64,000 bases of DNA from Rhodococcoides corynebacterioides (lineage in GTDB: Bacteria > Actinomycetota > Actinomycetes > Mycobacteriales > Mycobacteriaceae): positions 62,001 through 126,000 of the forward strand of contig NZ_JABUBU010000003.1 in assembly GCF_019834675.1 (NCBI RefSeq), read 5' to 3'. Each line of letters starts with the position of its first letter. Within the stretch, counting starts at the first letter, position 1. Made by a program: the position numbers and the translations under genes. Under the pieces are notes generated by a model. It was not told where the DNA came from. It searched no databases and saw only the letters and a list, made by a program, of their open reading frames with translations. This document shows positions 8,137 through 15,370 of the stretch, piece by piece.

Positions 8137-8781
8137 ATGAGCGACACCGTCACCGCTGCCGCGAGTACAGAACTGGGTGGATTCGCCGGGTGGGCCGTCG
8201 GGCTGATGGAGGCCATCGGCGGCCCCGGCGCCGGCCTCGCCGTCGCCGTGGAGAACTTCTTCCCCCCGATTCCGAGCGAGATCATCCTTCCGCTGGCCGG
8301 GTTCACGGCGTCGCAGGGCGGCTTCTCGTTGTTCAGCGCGCTGTTCTGGACGACGCTCGGTTCGGTGGTGGGCGCGGCCGTCCTCTACTGGCTGGGCGTG
8401 AAGCTTGGCCGGGACCGCCTCTACGCGATCGTGGACCGGATGCCCCTCGTCGACACCGAGGATCTGGCGAAGGCGGAGGACTGGTTCGCCCGCCACGGCC
8501 GGTCGGCCGTCTTCTTCGGCCGCATGATCCCGATGGTGCGGTCCGGCATCTCCGTCCCGGCCGGCGTCTCCCGCATGCCCTTCTGGCAGTTCCTGCTCTA
8601 CACCACCGCCGGCAGCCTGCTGTGGAACTCGATCTTCGTGCTCGCCGGGTACTACCTGGGCGAGAACTGGCATTACGTGGAGAACTACGCCTCGGTCTTC
8701 CAGTACGTCGTCATCGGCCTGGTCGTGGCACTGATCGGCTGGTTCGTGACCAAGAAGGTGCGGGCCCGGTCCGCCGCCTGA
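8137..8781 (+). CDS. DedA family membrane protein
   Basis: A 214-residue DedA/SNARE-associated protein of the inner membrane, a family implicated in lipid carrier (undecaprenyl phosphate) recycling and membrane homeostasis. Diagnostic features are 'FFPPIPSEIILPLAGF' near residue 46, a 'YWLGVKLGRD' loop near 83, and 'GRMIPMVRSGISVPAG' near 128, which holds the conserved Arg pair. A hydrophobic helix closes the protein before a basic tail. It starts 21 nt after the UvrA-like gene and is probably cotranscribed with it. Confidence 0.9.
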   Translation: MSDTVTAAASTELGGFAGWAVGLMEAIGGPGAGLAVAVENFFPPIPSEIILPLAGFTASQGGFSLFSALFWTTLGSVVGAAVLYWLGVKLGRDRLYAIVDRMPLVDTEDLAKAEDWFARHGRSAVFFGRMIPMVRSGISVPAGVSRMPFWQFLLYTTAGSLLWNSIFVLAGYYLGENWHYVENYASVFQYVVIGLVVALIGWFVTKKVRARSAA

Positions 8782-9168
8782 TCACCTCTGCAGCAGCCCC
8801 TTCAGGGTCTCGAGGTCACGCTGGACCGCCACGCAGTCCCGGTCGAACTCGGCGTCGGTCATGCCGAGCCGACGCACGGTGAACAGCACCTCCGCACCGT
8901 CCGGATGCGGGACGACGCGCAGCGGATTCAGCACCTCGGTGCCGTCGGGCAGGGTGACGGTGTGGTCCAGCACGCCGAGATCGTTCTCGGCCGCGAACCG
9001 GACCCGCACCGTTCCCATCGGCGACTCGGTCAGGAGATCGTCGCCGTCGCGGGTGACCCCCGACGCGAGGCCCGCCGCCCATGCCGTGAGGTTCTCCGGG
9101 CGTCGGGCGTAGTCGTAGACCTCGCGCGCCGGGGCCGCGATCACCACCGACAGATGCCTGCTCTCCAT
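8782..9168 (-). CDS. SRPBCC-fold protein (START/polyketide cyclase-like)
   Basis: About 128 residues with an SRPBCC pattern: an opening strand 'LSVVIAAPAREVYDYA', then 'RPENLTAWAAGL', and a closing amphipathic helix 'RDLETLKGLL'. The family binds hydrophobic ligands, and the ligand here is unknown. I chose the ATG at 9168 because GCAGGA lies just upstream. An in-frame ATG at 9189 has no comparable ribosome site but is possible. The gene is convergent with dedA, with the stop codons adjacent. Confidence 0.75.
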   Translation of the reverse strand: MESRHLSVVIAAPAREVYDYARRPENLTAWAAGLASGVTRDGDDLLTESPMGTVRVRFAAENDLGVLDHTVTLPDGTEVLNPLRVVPHPDGAEVLFTVRRLGMTDAEFDRDCVAVQRDLETLKGLLQR

Positions 9169-9265
9169 GTCGTCCTGCACGGTCGCCATCCTCTCGCAGG
9201 TCACCACCCATGGTGGCTGATCTCGGGTGCGCCCGCGCGAAGAATCGGAACCGGCACCGTCGGGG

Positions 9266-9748
9266 TCAGGTCAGGTCCGCACGCTCCCAACGATTGACGA
9301 ACTCGAGGCCGCTGCGAACGAACAGCTGCGAGACCGGGCAGCGTCGCTCGACCTCGGCCACGAAGTGGTCGAACGCCTCGCCGGAAGCGTCGGTCTGCAC
9401 GGTCGCCTCGACGGTGACGCGGTCGAAGTTCGCGTTACCGTCCTCCCCCGCCACGAGAACGCCGGTGTCCAGATCGCCCTGCACGCGGAAGGTGAATTCG
9501 CCGAGCGTGATACCCAGGTCCTTGGCCACGAGGCTGGCCGTCACCTGGTTGCAGGACGTGAGCGCGCCCAGCGCGTAGAACAGCGGGCTCGGCGCGGCGT
9601 CCCGGCCGCCGAAGGCGGGGTACGCGTCGGCGTCGAACTCGTGGCCGGCCGTGCCCTGCACCGACAGGTGCTGGGCGACGCCGGTACCGCGGGCGTCGAC
9701 GACGAAGGGGACGACGGAGGTCTTCACGGAGGTCTTCGCAGAAGTCAT
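9266..9748 (-). CDS. OsmC/Ohr family peroxiredoxin-like protein
   Basis: A 160-residue OsmC-family protein that likely reduces organic hydroperoxides with a cysteine pair in the cytoplasm. The first catalytic Cys lies in 'GALTSCNQVTASL' near residue 65. The second lies in 'RRCPVSQLF' near residue 134. Spacing and length fit the family. It is divergent from the DoxX-like gene, with 87 bp between their starts. No dedicated OhrR regulator is seen nearby. Confidence 0.88.
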   Translation of the reverse strand: MTSAKTSVKTSVVPFVVDARGTGVAQHLSVQGTAGHEFDADAYPAFGGRDAAPSPLFYALGALTSCNQVTASLVAKDLGITLGEFTFRVQGDLDTGVLVAGEDGNANFDRVTVEATVQTDASGEAFDHFVAEVERRCPVSQLFVRSGLEFVNRWERADLT

Positions 9749-9835
9749 GCCGACGACGGTCGTCGGCCGCCCGCCTCGGGTCCAGGTTCAGAATCACCTC
9801 GAGTGCAGACCCATCCGCCGCGTAGGTTGGCGGAC

Positions 9836-10282
9836 ATGACGACACGACCCGCGGCGGACCACCGGACGTCGGCGCCGCGCACCGTCACCCGCGTGCTTCT
9901 CGGCGCCTTCCTCACCTTCGCGGGTCTGTCCCACCTGTTCTGGGCGCGTGAGGAATTCCGCGCCCAGGTCCCGACGTGGGTACCTCTCGACGTCGACGCG
10001 GTGGTGCTCGCGTCGGGCGTCGTCGAGGTGGTGCTCGGGGTGCTCCTGCTCTCCGGGTGGCGACGGACCGTCGTCGGGTGGATCGTCGCCGCGTTCTTCG
10101 TCGCGGTGTTCCCCGGCAACGTCTCGCAGTATCTGACCGGCACGGACGCGTTCGGCCTCGACAGCGACAACGCCCGCGCGATCCGACTCCTGTTCCAGCC
10201 GCTGCTCATCGGCTGGGCGCTGTGGAGTACCGGCGCGTGGGCCGCATGGCGCGACCGCGCTAGGCCATCGCGCGCAGCGTGA
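9836..10282 (+). CDS. DoxX-like integral membrane protein
   Basis: A 148-residue protein with four hydrophobic segments, consistent with the DoxX/DUF417-like group of small quinone-associated or redox membrane proteins. The first segment contains 'LLGAFLTFAGLSHLFW', and the third ends in 'FFVAVFPGNVSQYLTG', a motif typical of this set. The ATG at 9836 starts the protein; a longer upstream frame is only antisense to osmC. Its last 23 bp overlap the end of the convergent macrodomain gene. Pairing with OsmC hints at oxidative stress, by inference. Confidence 0.78.
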   Translation: MTTRPAADHRTSAPRTVTRVLLGAFLTFAGLSHLFWAREEFRAQVPTWVPLDVDAVVLASGVVEVVLGVLLLSGWRRTVVGWIVAAFFVAVFPGNVSQYLTGTDAFGLDSDNARAIRLLFQPLLIGWALWSTGAWAAWRDRARPSRAA

Positions 10283-10784
10283 GGTCTCGGACGGCGGCGG
10301 AGAAGGCCACGACCGTGACCACGTCGACGGCCGTGGCGGCGCCGCGGATCGCCCGGATCTGCTCCCGCGCGGCCGACTCGACCGGCCACCCGTAGGCGCC
10401 GCCGGAGATCAGCGGGAACGCGACCGACGAGGCTCCCAGCGAGTCGGCCAGGATCAACGACCGCTCGTACGCAGCCCGCAGCAGCGGCGACCGGTCCTCG
10501 CGTGCCGAGTACCGCGGGCCCACGGTGTGGATCACCCAGTGCGCCGGCAGGTGACCCGCCGTCGTGGCGACGGCGGCGCCGACGTCGAGTCCGTTCGGGA
10601 GCGTCGTCGCGCGCAGCAGGCGGCAGGCGTCGAGAATCGCCGGCCCGCCGGCCCGATGGATCGCGCCGTCCACCCCGCCGCCGCCGAGCAGGGTGGAGTT
10701 GGCGGCGTTGACCACCACGTCCGCCCGGACCGTGGTGATGTCGCCGAGGACGACGTCGAGTCGCCGGGGTCCCGAGGTGGTCAT
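10260..10784 (-). CDS. Macrodomain protein (O-acetyl-ADP-ribose deacetylase / ADP-ribosyl hydrolase)
   Basis: A 174-residue MacroD-type macrodomain. The ADP-ribose-binding signature is visible as 'LGDITTVRADVVVNAAN' near residue 14, with the glycine loop 'LLGGGGVDGAIHRAGG' at about residues 33-48 and 'FPLISGGAYGWP' near residue 128. Such enzymes remove ADP-ribose from O-acetyl-ADP-ribose or from Asp/Glu-modified proteins. Its ATG overlaps the stop of the upstream ADP-ribosylglycohydrolase (ATGA), so both are made together. An ADP-ribose-responsive regulator is divergently encoded. Confidence 0.93.
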   Translation of the reverse strand: MTTSGPRRLDVVLGDITTVRADVVVNAANSTLLGGGGVDGAIHRAGGPAILDACRLLRATTLPNGLDVGAAVATTAGHLPAHWVIHTVGPRYSAREDRSPLLRAAYERSLILADSLGASSVAFPLISGGAYGWPVESAAREQIRAIRGAATAVDVVTVVAFSAAVRDLTLRAMA

Positions 10785-11728
10785 GACGCTCCGTCCGTGA
10801 GGGTGTGGGTCAGGGTGATCAGGTCGGCCGCTCGGCGTCCGGGGTACCCGTGCAGCAACTCGATCCACTCCGCCGGGATCGCCGAACGCCCCCAGCGAGC
10901 GCCGAGCAGGCCACCCGCGATGGCCGCCGTGGTGTCGGTGTCGCCGCCGGCCCGGACGCACTTCTCGAGCGCCCGCGGCAGTTGCCGCTCGTCCTCCTCC
11001 GTCGTGGCGATGGCCCACCACGCGGTCTGCAGGGCGTGGACCACCCACCCGTTGTTCGCGAAGTCCGCCGGCGTTCCGGTTTCCGCCGCCTCGAGCAGGG
11101 GCGACCAAATGTTCGACAGGACGGGGTCCGCGGACAGGGCGAGGCGGAGGCCGTCGTACGTTCCGTGCAGCACCGCGTGGCGGATGGCGACGGACCACAG
11201 GGCGCACGCCTCCCCGGCCTGTGGATCGGAGTGGGTCAACGCGCTGATGCGGGTGGCCGCGTCGGCGAGCGCGCGCCCGTCGTGCAGGAACGCCAGGGCG
11301 ACGGGCGCCGTTCTCATGAGCGAGCCGTTGCCCCCGGTTCGGCCCGAGAGACCGGCGGCTCGCCGAGTCATCGCATCGGCCGACGGATCGCGGTGGGAGA
11401 GCACGGCCCGCGTCTGGTTCCCGATGTCCGGCGGCCGTGTGTCGTACCAGGTCACGAAATTCGCCGCGACGGCGTCGAGCAATCCGGCGTCGGCGTGTCC
11501 GGCGAGTGCGTCGGCGACGCACAGAGCCAGCGCGTCGGCGACGCACAGAGCCATCGACGTGTCGTCCGTCCATTCACCGGGCGCCCAGTCGAACGGCCCA
11601 CCCCCGATCATCGCGATCTTTTGATCGGGGGTGGGATACCCGAATTCGTAGCCCGCCCCGAGGGCGTCGCCCGCCGCTGTTCCCAGCAGGACACCCTCGG
11701 CCCGGTCGATCCGATCCGTCGTCAGCAT
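10781..11728 (-). CDS. ADP-ribosylglycohydrolase (DraG/ARH family)
   Basis: A 315-residue DraG/ARH-like dinuclear-metal hydrolase that removes ADP-ribose from proteins or small molecules. Metal-binding motifs are 'WTDDTSMAL' near residue 51 and 'GGDTDTTAAIAGGLLGA' near residue 265; 'GNGSLMRTAP' near 137 is also typical. An exact 24-bp in-frame tandem duplication gives 'ALCVADAL' twice in a row just after the first metal motif. The ATG at 11728 follows AAAGGGG. It is coupled to the macrodomain gene downstream and divergent from the NrtR-type regulator. Confidence 0.92.
   Translation of the reverse strand: MLTTDRIDRAEGVLLGTAAGDALGAGYEFGYPTPDQKIAMIGGGPFDWAPGEWTDDTSMALCVADALALCVADALAGHADAGLLDAVAANFVTWYDTRPPDIGNQTRAVLSHRDPSADAMTRRAAGLSGRTGGNGSLMRTAPVALAFLHDGRALADAATRISALTHSDPQAGEACALWSVAIRHAVLHGTYDGLRLALSADPVLSNIWSPLLEAAETGTPADFANNGWVVHALQTAWWAIATTEEDERQLPRALEKCVRAGGDTDTTAAIAGGLLGARWGRSAIPAEWIELLHGYPGRRAADLITLTHTLTDGAS
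11508..11553 (-). repeat. 24-bp in-frame tandem duplication inside the ADP-ribosylglycohydrolase gene
   Basis: A 22-bp core (beginning GCGTCGGCGACGCACAGAG) is repeated exactly at 11508-11529 and 11532-11553, with a 24-bp period. It adds one extra eight-residue unit ALCVADAL. The reading frame is kept. Confidence 0.9.
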
Positions 11729-11747
11729 TGCGCACCCCTTTGCTCGA

Positions 11748-11790
11748 TTATGCGCTAACTATAGATCAGTCTTGCGCTAAGATGCAAGCG
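11748..11790. promoter_or_regulatory. Divergent promoter region with repeated candidate NrtR operator
   Basis: TGCGCTAA occurs at 11751-11758 and 11773-11780, exactly 22 bp (two helical turns) apart. The second copy sits inside the inverted repeat CTTGC-8-GCAAG at 11771-11788. On the + strand, TAAGAT (11778-11783) is a good -10 six bases before the GTG at 11790, suggesting a leaderless regulator mRNA. On the - strand, CATAAT overlaps the first repeat as a -10 for the hydrolase operon. Both promoters would be blocked by one regulator. Confidence 0.55.
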
Positions 11791-12446
11791 TGCCGTCAGA
11801 CCTCACCGACTTCCCCCGCCCGTCCGTCGCGGTCGACGTCGCCGTGCTCACCGTCACCGACCACGGGCTGGCGGTCGTGACCGTGGACTCCCGGTGGGGC
11901 CACGCTCTACCCGGCACGTTCCTGCACCCCGGCGAGACCCTGGCCGACGCGGCCGGTCGCGCGCTGCGCACCAAGGCCGGCATCGAGGAGGTGGCCTTCC
12001 ACCAGCTCCGCATGTTCGACGCGCCGGACCGCGACGACCGTGGATGGGTCCTGTCGATGGCGCACTCCACGGAGGTCGCCGCGTCCGCCCTGCCGCCCGA
12101 CGGCCGCACGGTGGACGTCGAGCACGGCCGGCCCACCGTGCCGATGGCCTTCGACCACGCCGACATGGTCACCGCGGCCGTCGAGGATCTCCGCACGCGC
12201 TACACCGACGCCCCCGACCCGTCGGGGCTGCTCGGGCCCCGATTCACCCTGCTGCGCCTGCGACGTCTCTACGAAGTCGTCTTCGACCGCACGCTGCCCA
12301 AGGACACCTTCCGCCGACACGCCCTCGGCGCGATCCAGGGCACCGGGGAGGTCACCGCCGTCGACGGTGGCCGACCGGCCGAGCTCTACGAGCGTCGACC
12401 GGATGCGTCGTTTCCCAGGACCATGGCCGCACTCCTCGGCGGCTGA
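11790..12446 (+). CDS. nrtR: NrtR-type transcriptional regulator: degenerate Nudix domain plus winged helix
   Basis: A 218-residue protein with an N-terminal Nudix fold (residues about 12-140) and a C-terminal winged helix ('RLRRLYEVVFDRTLPKDTFRRH' region, about 153-205). This is the NrtR layout, in which ADP-ribose or related NAD metabolites release the repressor from DNA. The Nudix box begins 'GETLADAAGRALRTKAG', where the catalytic REx2EE glutamates are replaced, so it is probably a sensor and not a hydrolase. GTG start at 11790, likely leaderless. It is divergent from the ADP-ribosylglycohydrolase/macrodomain operon. Its last seven codons form the first copy of a 29-bp tandem repeat. Confidence 0.85.
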   Translation: MPSDLTDFPRPSVAVDVAVLTVTDHGLAVVTVDSRWGHALPGTFLHPGETLADAAGRALRTKAGIEEVAFHQLRMFDAPDRDDRGWVLSMAHSTEVAASALPPDGRTVDVEHGRPTVPMAFDHADMVTAAVEDLRTRYTDAPDPSGLLGPRFTLLRLRRLYEVVFDRTLPKDTFRRHALGAIQGTGEVTAVDGGRPAELYERRPDASFPRTMAALLGG

Positions 12447-12562
12447 GAACCATGGCCGCACTCCTCGGCGGCTGAGAACCATGGCCGCACTCCTCGGCGG
12501 CTGAGAACCATGGCCGCACTCCTCGGCGGCTGAGAACCATGGCCGCACTCCTCGGCGGCTGA
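12421..12562 (+). repeat. 29-bp tandem repeat, five copies, each with a hairpin
   Basis: Units begin at 12421, 12450, 12479, 12508 and 12537 (each CCATGGCCGCAC...) and are identical apart from truncation of the last. Each unit contains GCCGC-8-GCGGC, able to form a 5-bp stem, and spells Met-Ala-Ala-Leu-Leu-Gly-Gly-stop. The first copy is the end of the NrtR gene. The array fills the convergent junction with the lipoprotein gene and may act as a terminator. There are no spacers between the units. Confidence 0.95.
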
Positions 12563-12566
12563 TCGG

Positions 12567-13607
12567 TCAGCGCGGGACGGCACTCACGGTGAACGGCTCC
12601 ACCGGCTCCCCGCCCCGCTTGTCGAACTGACTGTTCACCACGAGCAGCCGGTCGTCGACCGCGGCGACGGTGGTGGGGTACGCGAAGCTCGGGTCGCGGA
12701 TCTCCCCGGTGACGCGACCCGACCGGCCGTCGTCGGACAGATCGACGCGCGCGATCAGACCGTCGCGGTTGCGCACCACGTACAGCGTGTCGTCGTCGTA
12801 CTCGAGACCGTCACCGTTCTGCAGCGTGGCGCCGCCGAGGTCGACCTGCGTCACCTCCCGCGACACACCGTCGACGCGGTAGAGGTTGCCGGTGGAGGAC
12901 TGCACGATCACCAGGGCGTCGTCGTCGACCTCGACGATGCCGTTCGCGTTGAAGCCCTCGCCGTACACGAAGGGCGTGCCGTCGAAGGTCACCGCCGGCT
13001 CGAGCTGCCCGTCACCCTGCGCGTTCGGCGGCACGCGCCACAGCACGGGGCTGCGGGAATCGGTCACGTAGGCCTCGCCGTCGTCTCCCACGACGACGTC
13101 GTTGAGGAACGTGGCGTCCGCGCCCAGACCGTTCGTCAGGGTCGCTCGCAGCGCGCCGGTCTCCGCGTCGTGCACCCACACCCGACCGGTCGCGCCGCCG
13201 GCGATCACCAGGACGCCGGTCTCGTCGTCGTCCCCGTCCTCGACGTCGAGACCGGCCGCGCCCGTGCGCCCGTTCTCCCCCGGCGCCAGGAACGGCCGGA
13301 CTTCCTCGTCGCCGACCGTTCCGCGGAACACCGCCCCGTCGGAGGTCGACGTCACCCAGAACGTGTCGTCGTCGGCGGTGATCCCCTCCGGGAAGACGCC
13401 CGTTCCCGGCAGGCGGTAGACGGACGCCGATCCCGACGACGGCGTGGCGGCCGACGACGGTCCCGACGGCCCCGCCGACGCCGAGGTGGCGGCCGCCGAC
13501 GCCGATGGTTCGGCCGTCGGTTCGCCGTCCTGCGACGACGAACAACCGGACAGGACGAGGGCGAGGACGCCGACCGAGGCGACGACGGGAGTGCGCAGTC
13601 TGGACAT
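12567..13607 (-). CDS. Lipoprotein with beta-propeller (SMP-30/NHL-like) domain
   Basis: A 346-residue exported lipoprotein. The signal peptide (residues 1-20) ends in the lipobox 'LVLSGC', followed by a low-complexity Ala/Ser/Pro linker to about residue 60. The remainder shows repeating beta-propeller blades ('VFPEGITADDDTFWVTST', 'FLNDVVVGDDGEAYVTDS'), as in SMP-30/gluconolactonase and NHL proteins. The start at 13607 is chosen because the signal peptide begins there; the longer frame overlaps the divergent SRPBCC gene. A substrate is not evident. It would be anchored to the outer face of the membrane. Confidence 0.82.
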   Translation of the reverse strand: MSRLRTPVVASVGVLALVLSGCSSSQDGEPTAEPSASAAATSASAGPSGPSSAATPSSGSASVYRLPGTGVFPEGITADDDTFWVTSTSDGAVFRGTVGDEEVRPFLAPGENGRTGAAGLDVEDGDDDETGVLVIAGGATGRVWVHDAETGALRATLTNGLGADATFLNDVVVGDDGEAYVTDSRSPVLWRVPPNAQGDGQLEPAVTFDGTPFVYGEGFNANGIVEVDDDALVIVQSSTGNLYRVDGVSREVTQVDLGGATLQNGDGLEYDDDTLYVVRNRDGLIARVDLSDDGRSGRVTGEIRDPSFAYPTTVAAVDDRLLVVNSQFDKRGGEPVEPFTVSAVPR

Positions 13608-13737
13608 GATCCGGGAGTGCCCGATTTGTCGTCTCACGACACAGGTCCGCGTTTCACCCCCGTCGACCTCGGGACACGGCCTACGGTCGTCAGGCCAGGG
13701 GCCACCCGAGATGCGGGCGGTCGAACACGGAGGACGC

Positions 13738-14175
13738 ATGCCCGTCATCACCCGCGAGGTCGAGATCGCCGTCCCGGCGTCCGACGCCTTCGCGTACCTG
13801 TCCGACCACGAGAACGTGCCGCACTGGATGTTCGGGGTGACCGCCTTCGACCCGGTGCGGCCGGTGAGCCGGGACGTGGGTGACCGATTCGACGCCGTGA
13901 TGAAGCTGGGCCCGAAGACGCTGCGGTCCACCCTGGACGTGGTCGAGTGGGTGGACGACGAGGTGTTCGCGCTGCGGTCCGTCGCCGGCTTCGAGACGAG
14001 TTCGCGGTGGCGGGTCACCCCGATCGACGACGCCCGGTGCCGCGCCGACGTCGAGTTCGGCTACGAGTTCCCCGGCGGGCTCACCGGGCGAGCGTTGGCC
14101 AAGATCGTCGAGCCGTTCATCGGGCAGGGCGTGGCGATGACCGATCGGAACATCCGGCAGCGTCTCGAGGTCTAG
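13738..14175 (+). CDS. SRPBCC-fold protein
   Basis: A 145-residue protein with the SRPBCC pattern: opening strand 'VITREVEIAVPASDAFAYL', then 'DHENVPHWMFGV', and a C-terminal helix containing 'IVEPFIGQGVAMTDRNIRQRLE'-like residues. A strong GGAGGA precedes the ATG at 13738 by 2-3 nt plus the start context. The ligand is unknown. It is divergent from the lipoprotein gene and convergent with ridA. No operon partner is visible. Confidence 0.8.
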   Translation: MPVITREVEIAVPASDAFAYLSDHENVPHWMFGVTAFDPVRPVSRDVGDRFDAVMKLGPKTLRSTLDVVEWVDDEVFALRSVAGFETSSRWRVTPIDDARCRADVEFGYEFPGGLTGRALAKIVEPFIGQGVAMTDRNIRQRLEV

Positions 14176-14204
14176 CCGCGTCGGACCTCGGAGAACGCAT
14201 CGCG

Positions 14205-14606
14205 TCAGAGAATGGCCACCGCGTCGATCTCCACCAGCATCTCCTCGCGCGGCAGTCCGGTGAACACCGTGGTGCGGCTGGGCAGGACGTCGCCGCGCGT
14301 GTGCTCGAGCACGAAGGCACCGTAGGCGTCGTTCATGACGGCGAAGTCCTCGCGTTTGGTCAGGTAGACGCGGAGCATCACCACGTCGTCGAAGGTGGCC
14401 CCGGACGCCTCGACGATGGCTTTGACGTTGGTCAGGGTGCGGGTGGTCTGCGCGGCGACGTCGCCGGGGAAGAGGTATTCGCTGGTCGCGGGGTCCACCG
14501 GCCCTTGGCCGGACACCTGGACGAAGTTGCCCTTGCGGACGCCCTGGGAGAACGTGTGCGCGGGGGCGGGCGCGTCGGTGGTCAGTACGGCGATCTTCTC
14601 GGTCAT
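14205..14606 (-). CDS. RidA-family enamine/imine deaminase
   Basis: A 133-residue YjgF/RidA protein that hydrolyses reactive enamine/imine intermediates, for example those released by PLP-dependent dehydratases. Family features are 'GNFVQVSGQGPVDPAT' near residue 27 and 'VDAVAIL' at the C-terminus preceded by 'EEMLVEI'. The family Arg near 'VMLRVYLTKRED' is present. Its ATG overlaps the stop of the IclR gene. Placed in an operon with KDG kinase and opposite a PLP-dependent dehydratase, it would clear the 2-aminoacrylate-like product of that enzyme. Confidence 0.88.
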   Translation of the reverse strand: MTEKIAVLTTDAPAPAHTFSQGVRKGNFVQVSGQGPVDPATSEYLFPGDVAAQTTRTLTNVKAIVEASGATFDDVVMLRVYLTKREDFAVMNDAYGAFVLEHTRGDVLPSRTTVFTGLPREEMLVEIDAVAIL

Positions 14607-15370
14607 CGAGGTCCTTCCGGGGACGACGGGGGGCTCCAGCCCAGTTCCACCGACACGGCGTCGGCGGCGGCTCGAACCCGAGGGAGGGTGCCCAGCACGC
14701 GGGCGTGGTCCAGCAACATGTCGGGCACCGACATCGACACCGCAGCGACGATCGCGCCCGTTCCGTCCCGCACCGGCACGCCGATGCAGTTGACGAACGA
14801 TTCATGTTCCTCGCGGTCCTCCGCGAAGCCCTGCTGCGCCACCAGAGCGAGCTCGGCCAGGTACCGCTCCGGCGAGTCGATGGTGCGCTCGGTGAAGCGC
14901 GTGTACTCCAGCCGGTGGGCGATGCGGTCCTGCTCGTCGGCGGGCAGCCCGGAGACGAGGATCTTGCCCACGGCCGTGCAGTGCAGCGGAGCGGGTTTGC
15001 CCACCCGCGAGTACATCCGGACGCTCTGGGTCGCGTCGAGCTTGTCGACGTAGATCGCCTCGCCCGACTCGTAGGTGGCCAGGTGCACCGTCTGCCGGGT
15101 GTCGGCGTTGAGCGCCACCAGATGCGGGCGTGCGATCACGCGGACGTCGCGGTGCTCGAGCGCGCGGTTGGACAGCTCGAACAGCCCGGCGCCCAACCGA
15201 TATCGGTGCTCGGCATCGTGGGTGACGACGCGGTCGGCCTCCAGCGTTCGCAGCAGCCGCAGCACCGTCGTCTTGTGCACCTCCACGTGCGCGGCGAGGT
15301 CGTCGAGGGACCGCGGGCCGTCGGCCAGGGCCCGCAGAATGGTCAATGCTCGTGCGAGAGACTGACTCAC
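14603..15370 (-). CDS. IclR-family transcriptional regulator
   Basis: A 255-residue IclR regulator with an N-terminal winged helix ('SLARALTILRALADGPRSLDDLAAH', then 'HKTTVLRLLRTLE', residues about 3-55) and an effector-binding domain ('YVDKLDATQSVRM', 'LHCTAVGKILVSGLP'). GTG start at 15370 overlaps the kinase stop (GTGA). It lies between ridA and the KDG kinase and next to inverted repeats at 16450-16480, so it probably controls both divergent operons. The effector is likely KDG or a related 2-keto acid, by inference from other IclR proteins of sugar-acid pathways. Confidence 0.9.
   Translation of the reverse strand: MSQSLARALTILRALADGPRSLDDLAAHVEVHKTTVLRLLRTLEADRVVTHDAEHRYRLGAGLFELSNRALEHRDVRVIARPHLVALNADTRQTVHLATYESGEAIYVDKLDATQSVRMYSRVGKPAPLHCTAVGKILVSGLPADEQDRIAHRLEYTRFTERTIDSPERYLAELALVAQQGFAEDREEHESFVNCIGVPVRDGTGAIVAAVSMSVPDMLLDHARVLGTLPRVRAAADAVSVELGWSPPSSPEGPR

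Noticed and set aside
4747..8673. A 1308-codon open frame on the minus strand
   Set aside because: It is antisense to the RelA-type, uvrA-like and dedA genes, whose motifs are clear. High GC content keeps the opposite frame open; its product is low-complexity and matches nothing.
12421..12562. CRISPR array
   Set aside because: The 29-bp units resemble CRISPR repeat length, but they are head to tail with no spacers and no cas genes are present.
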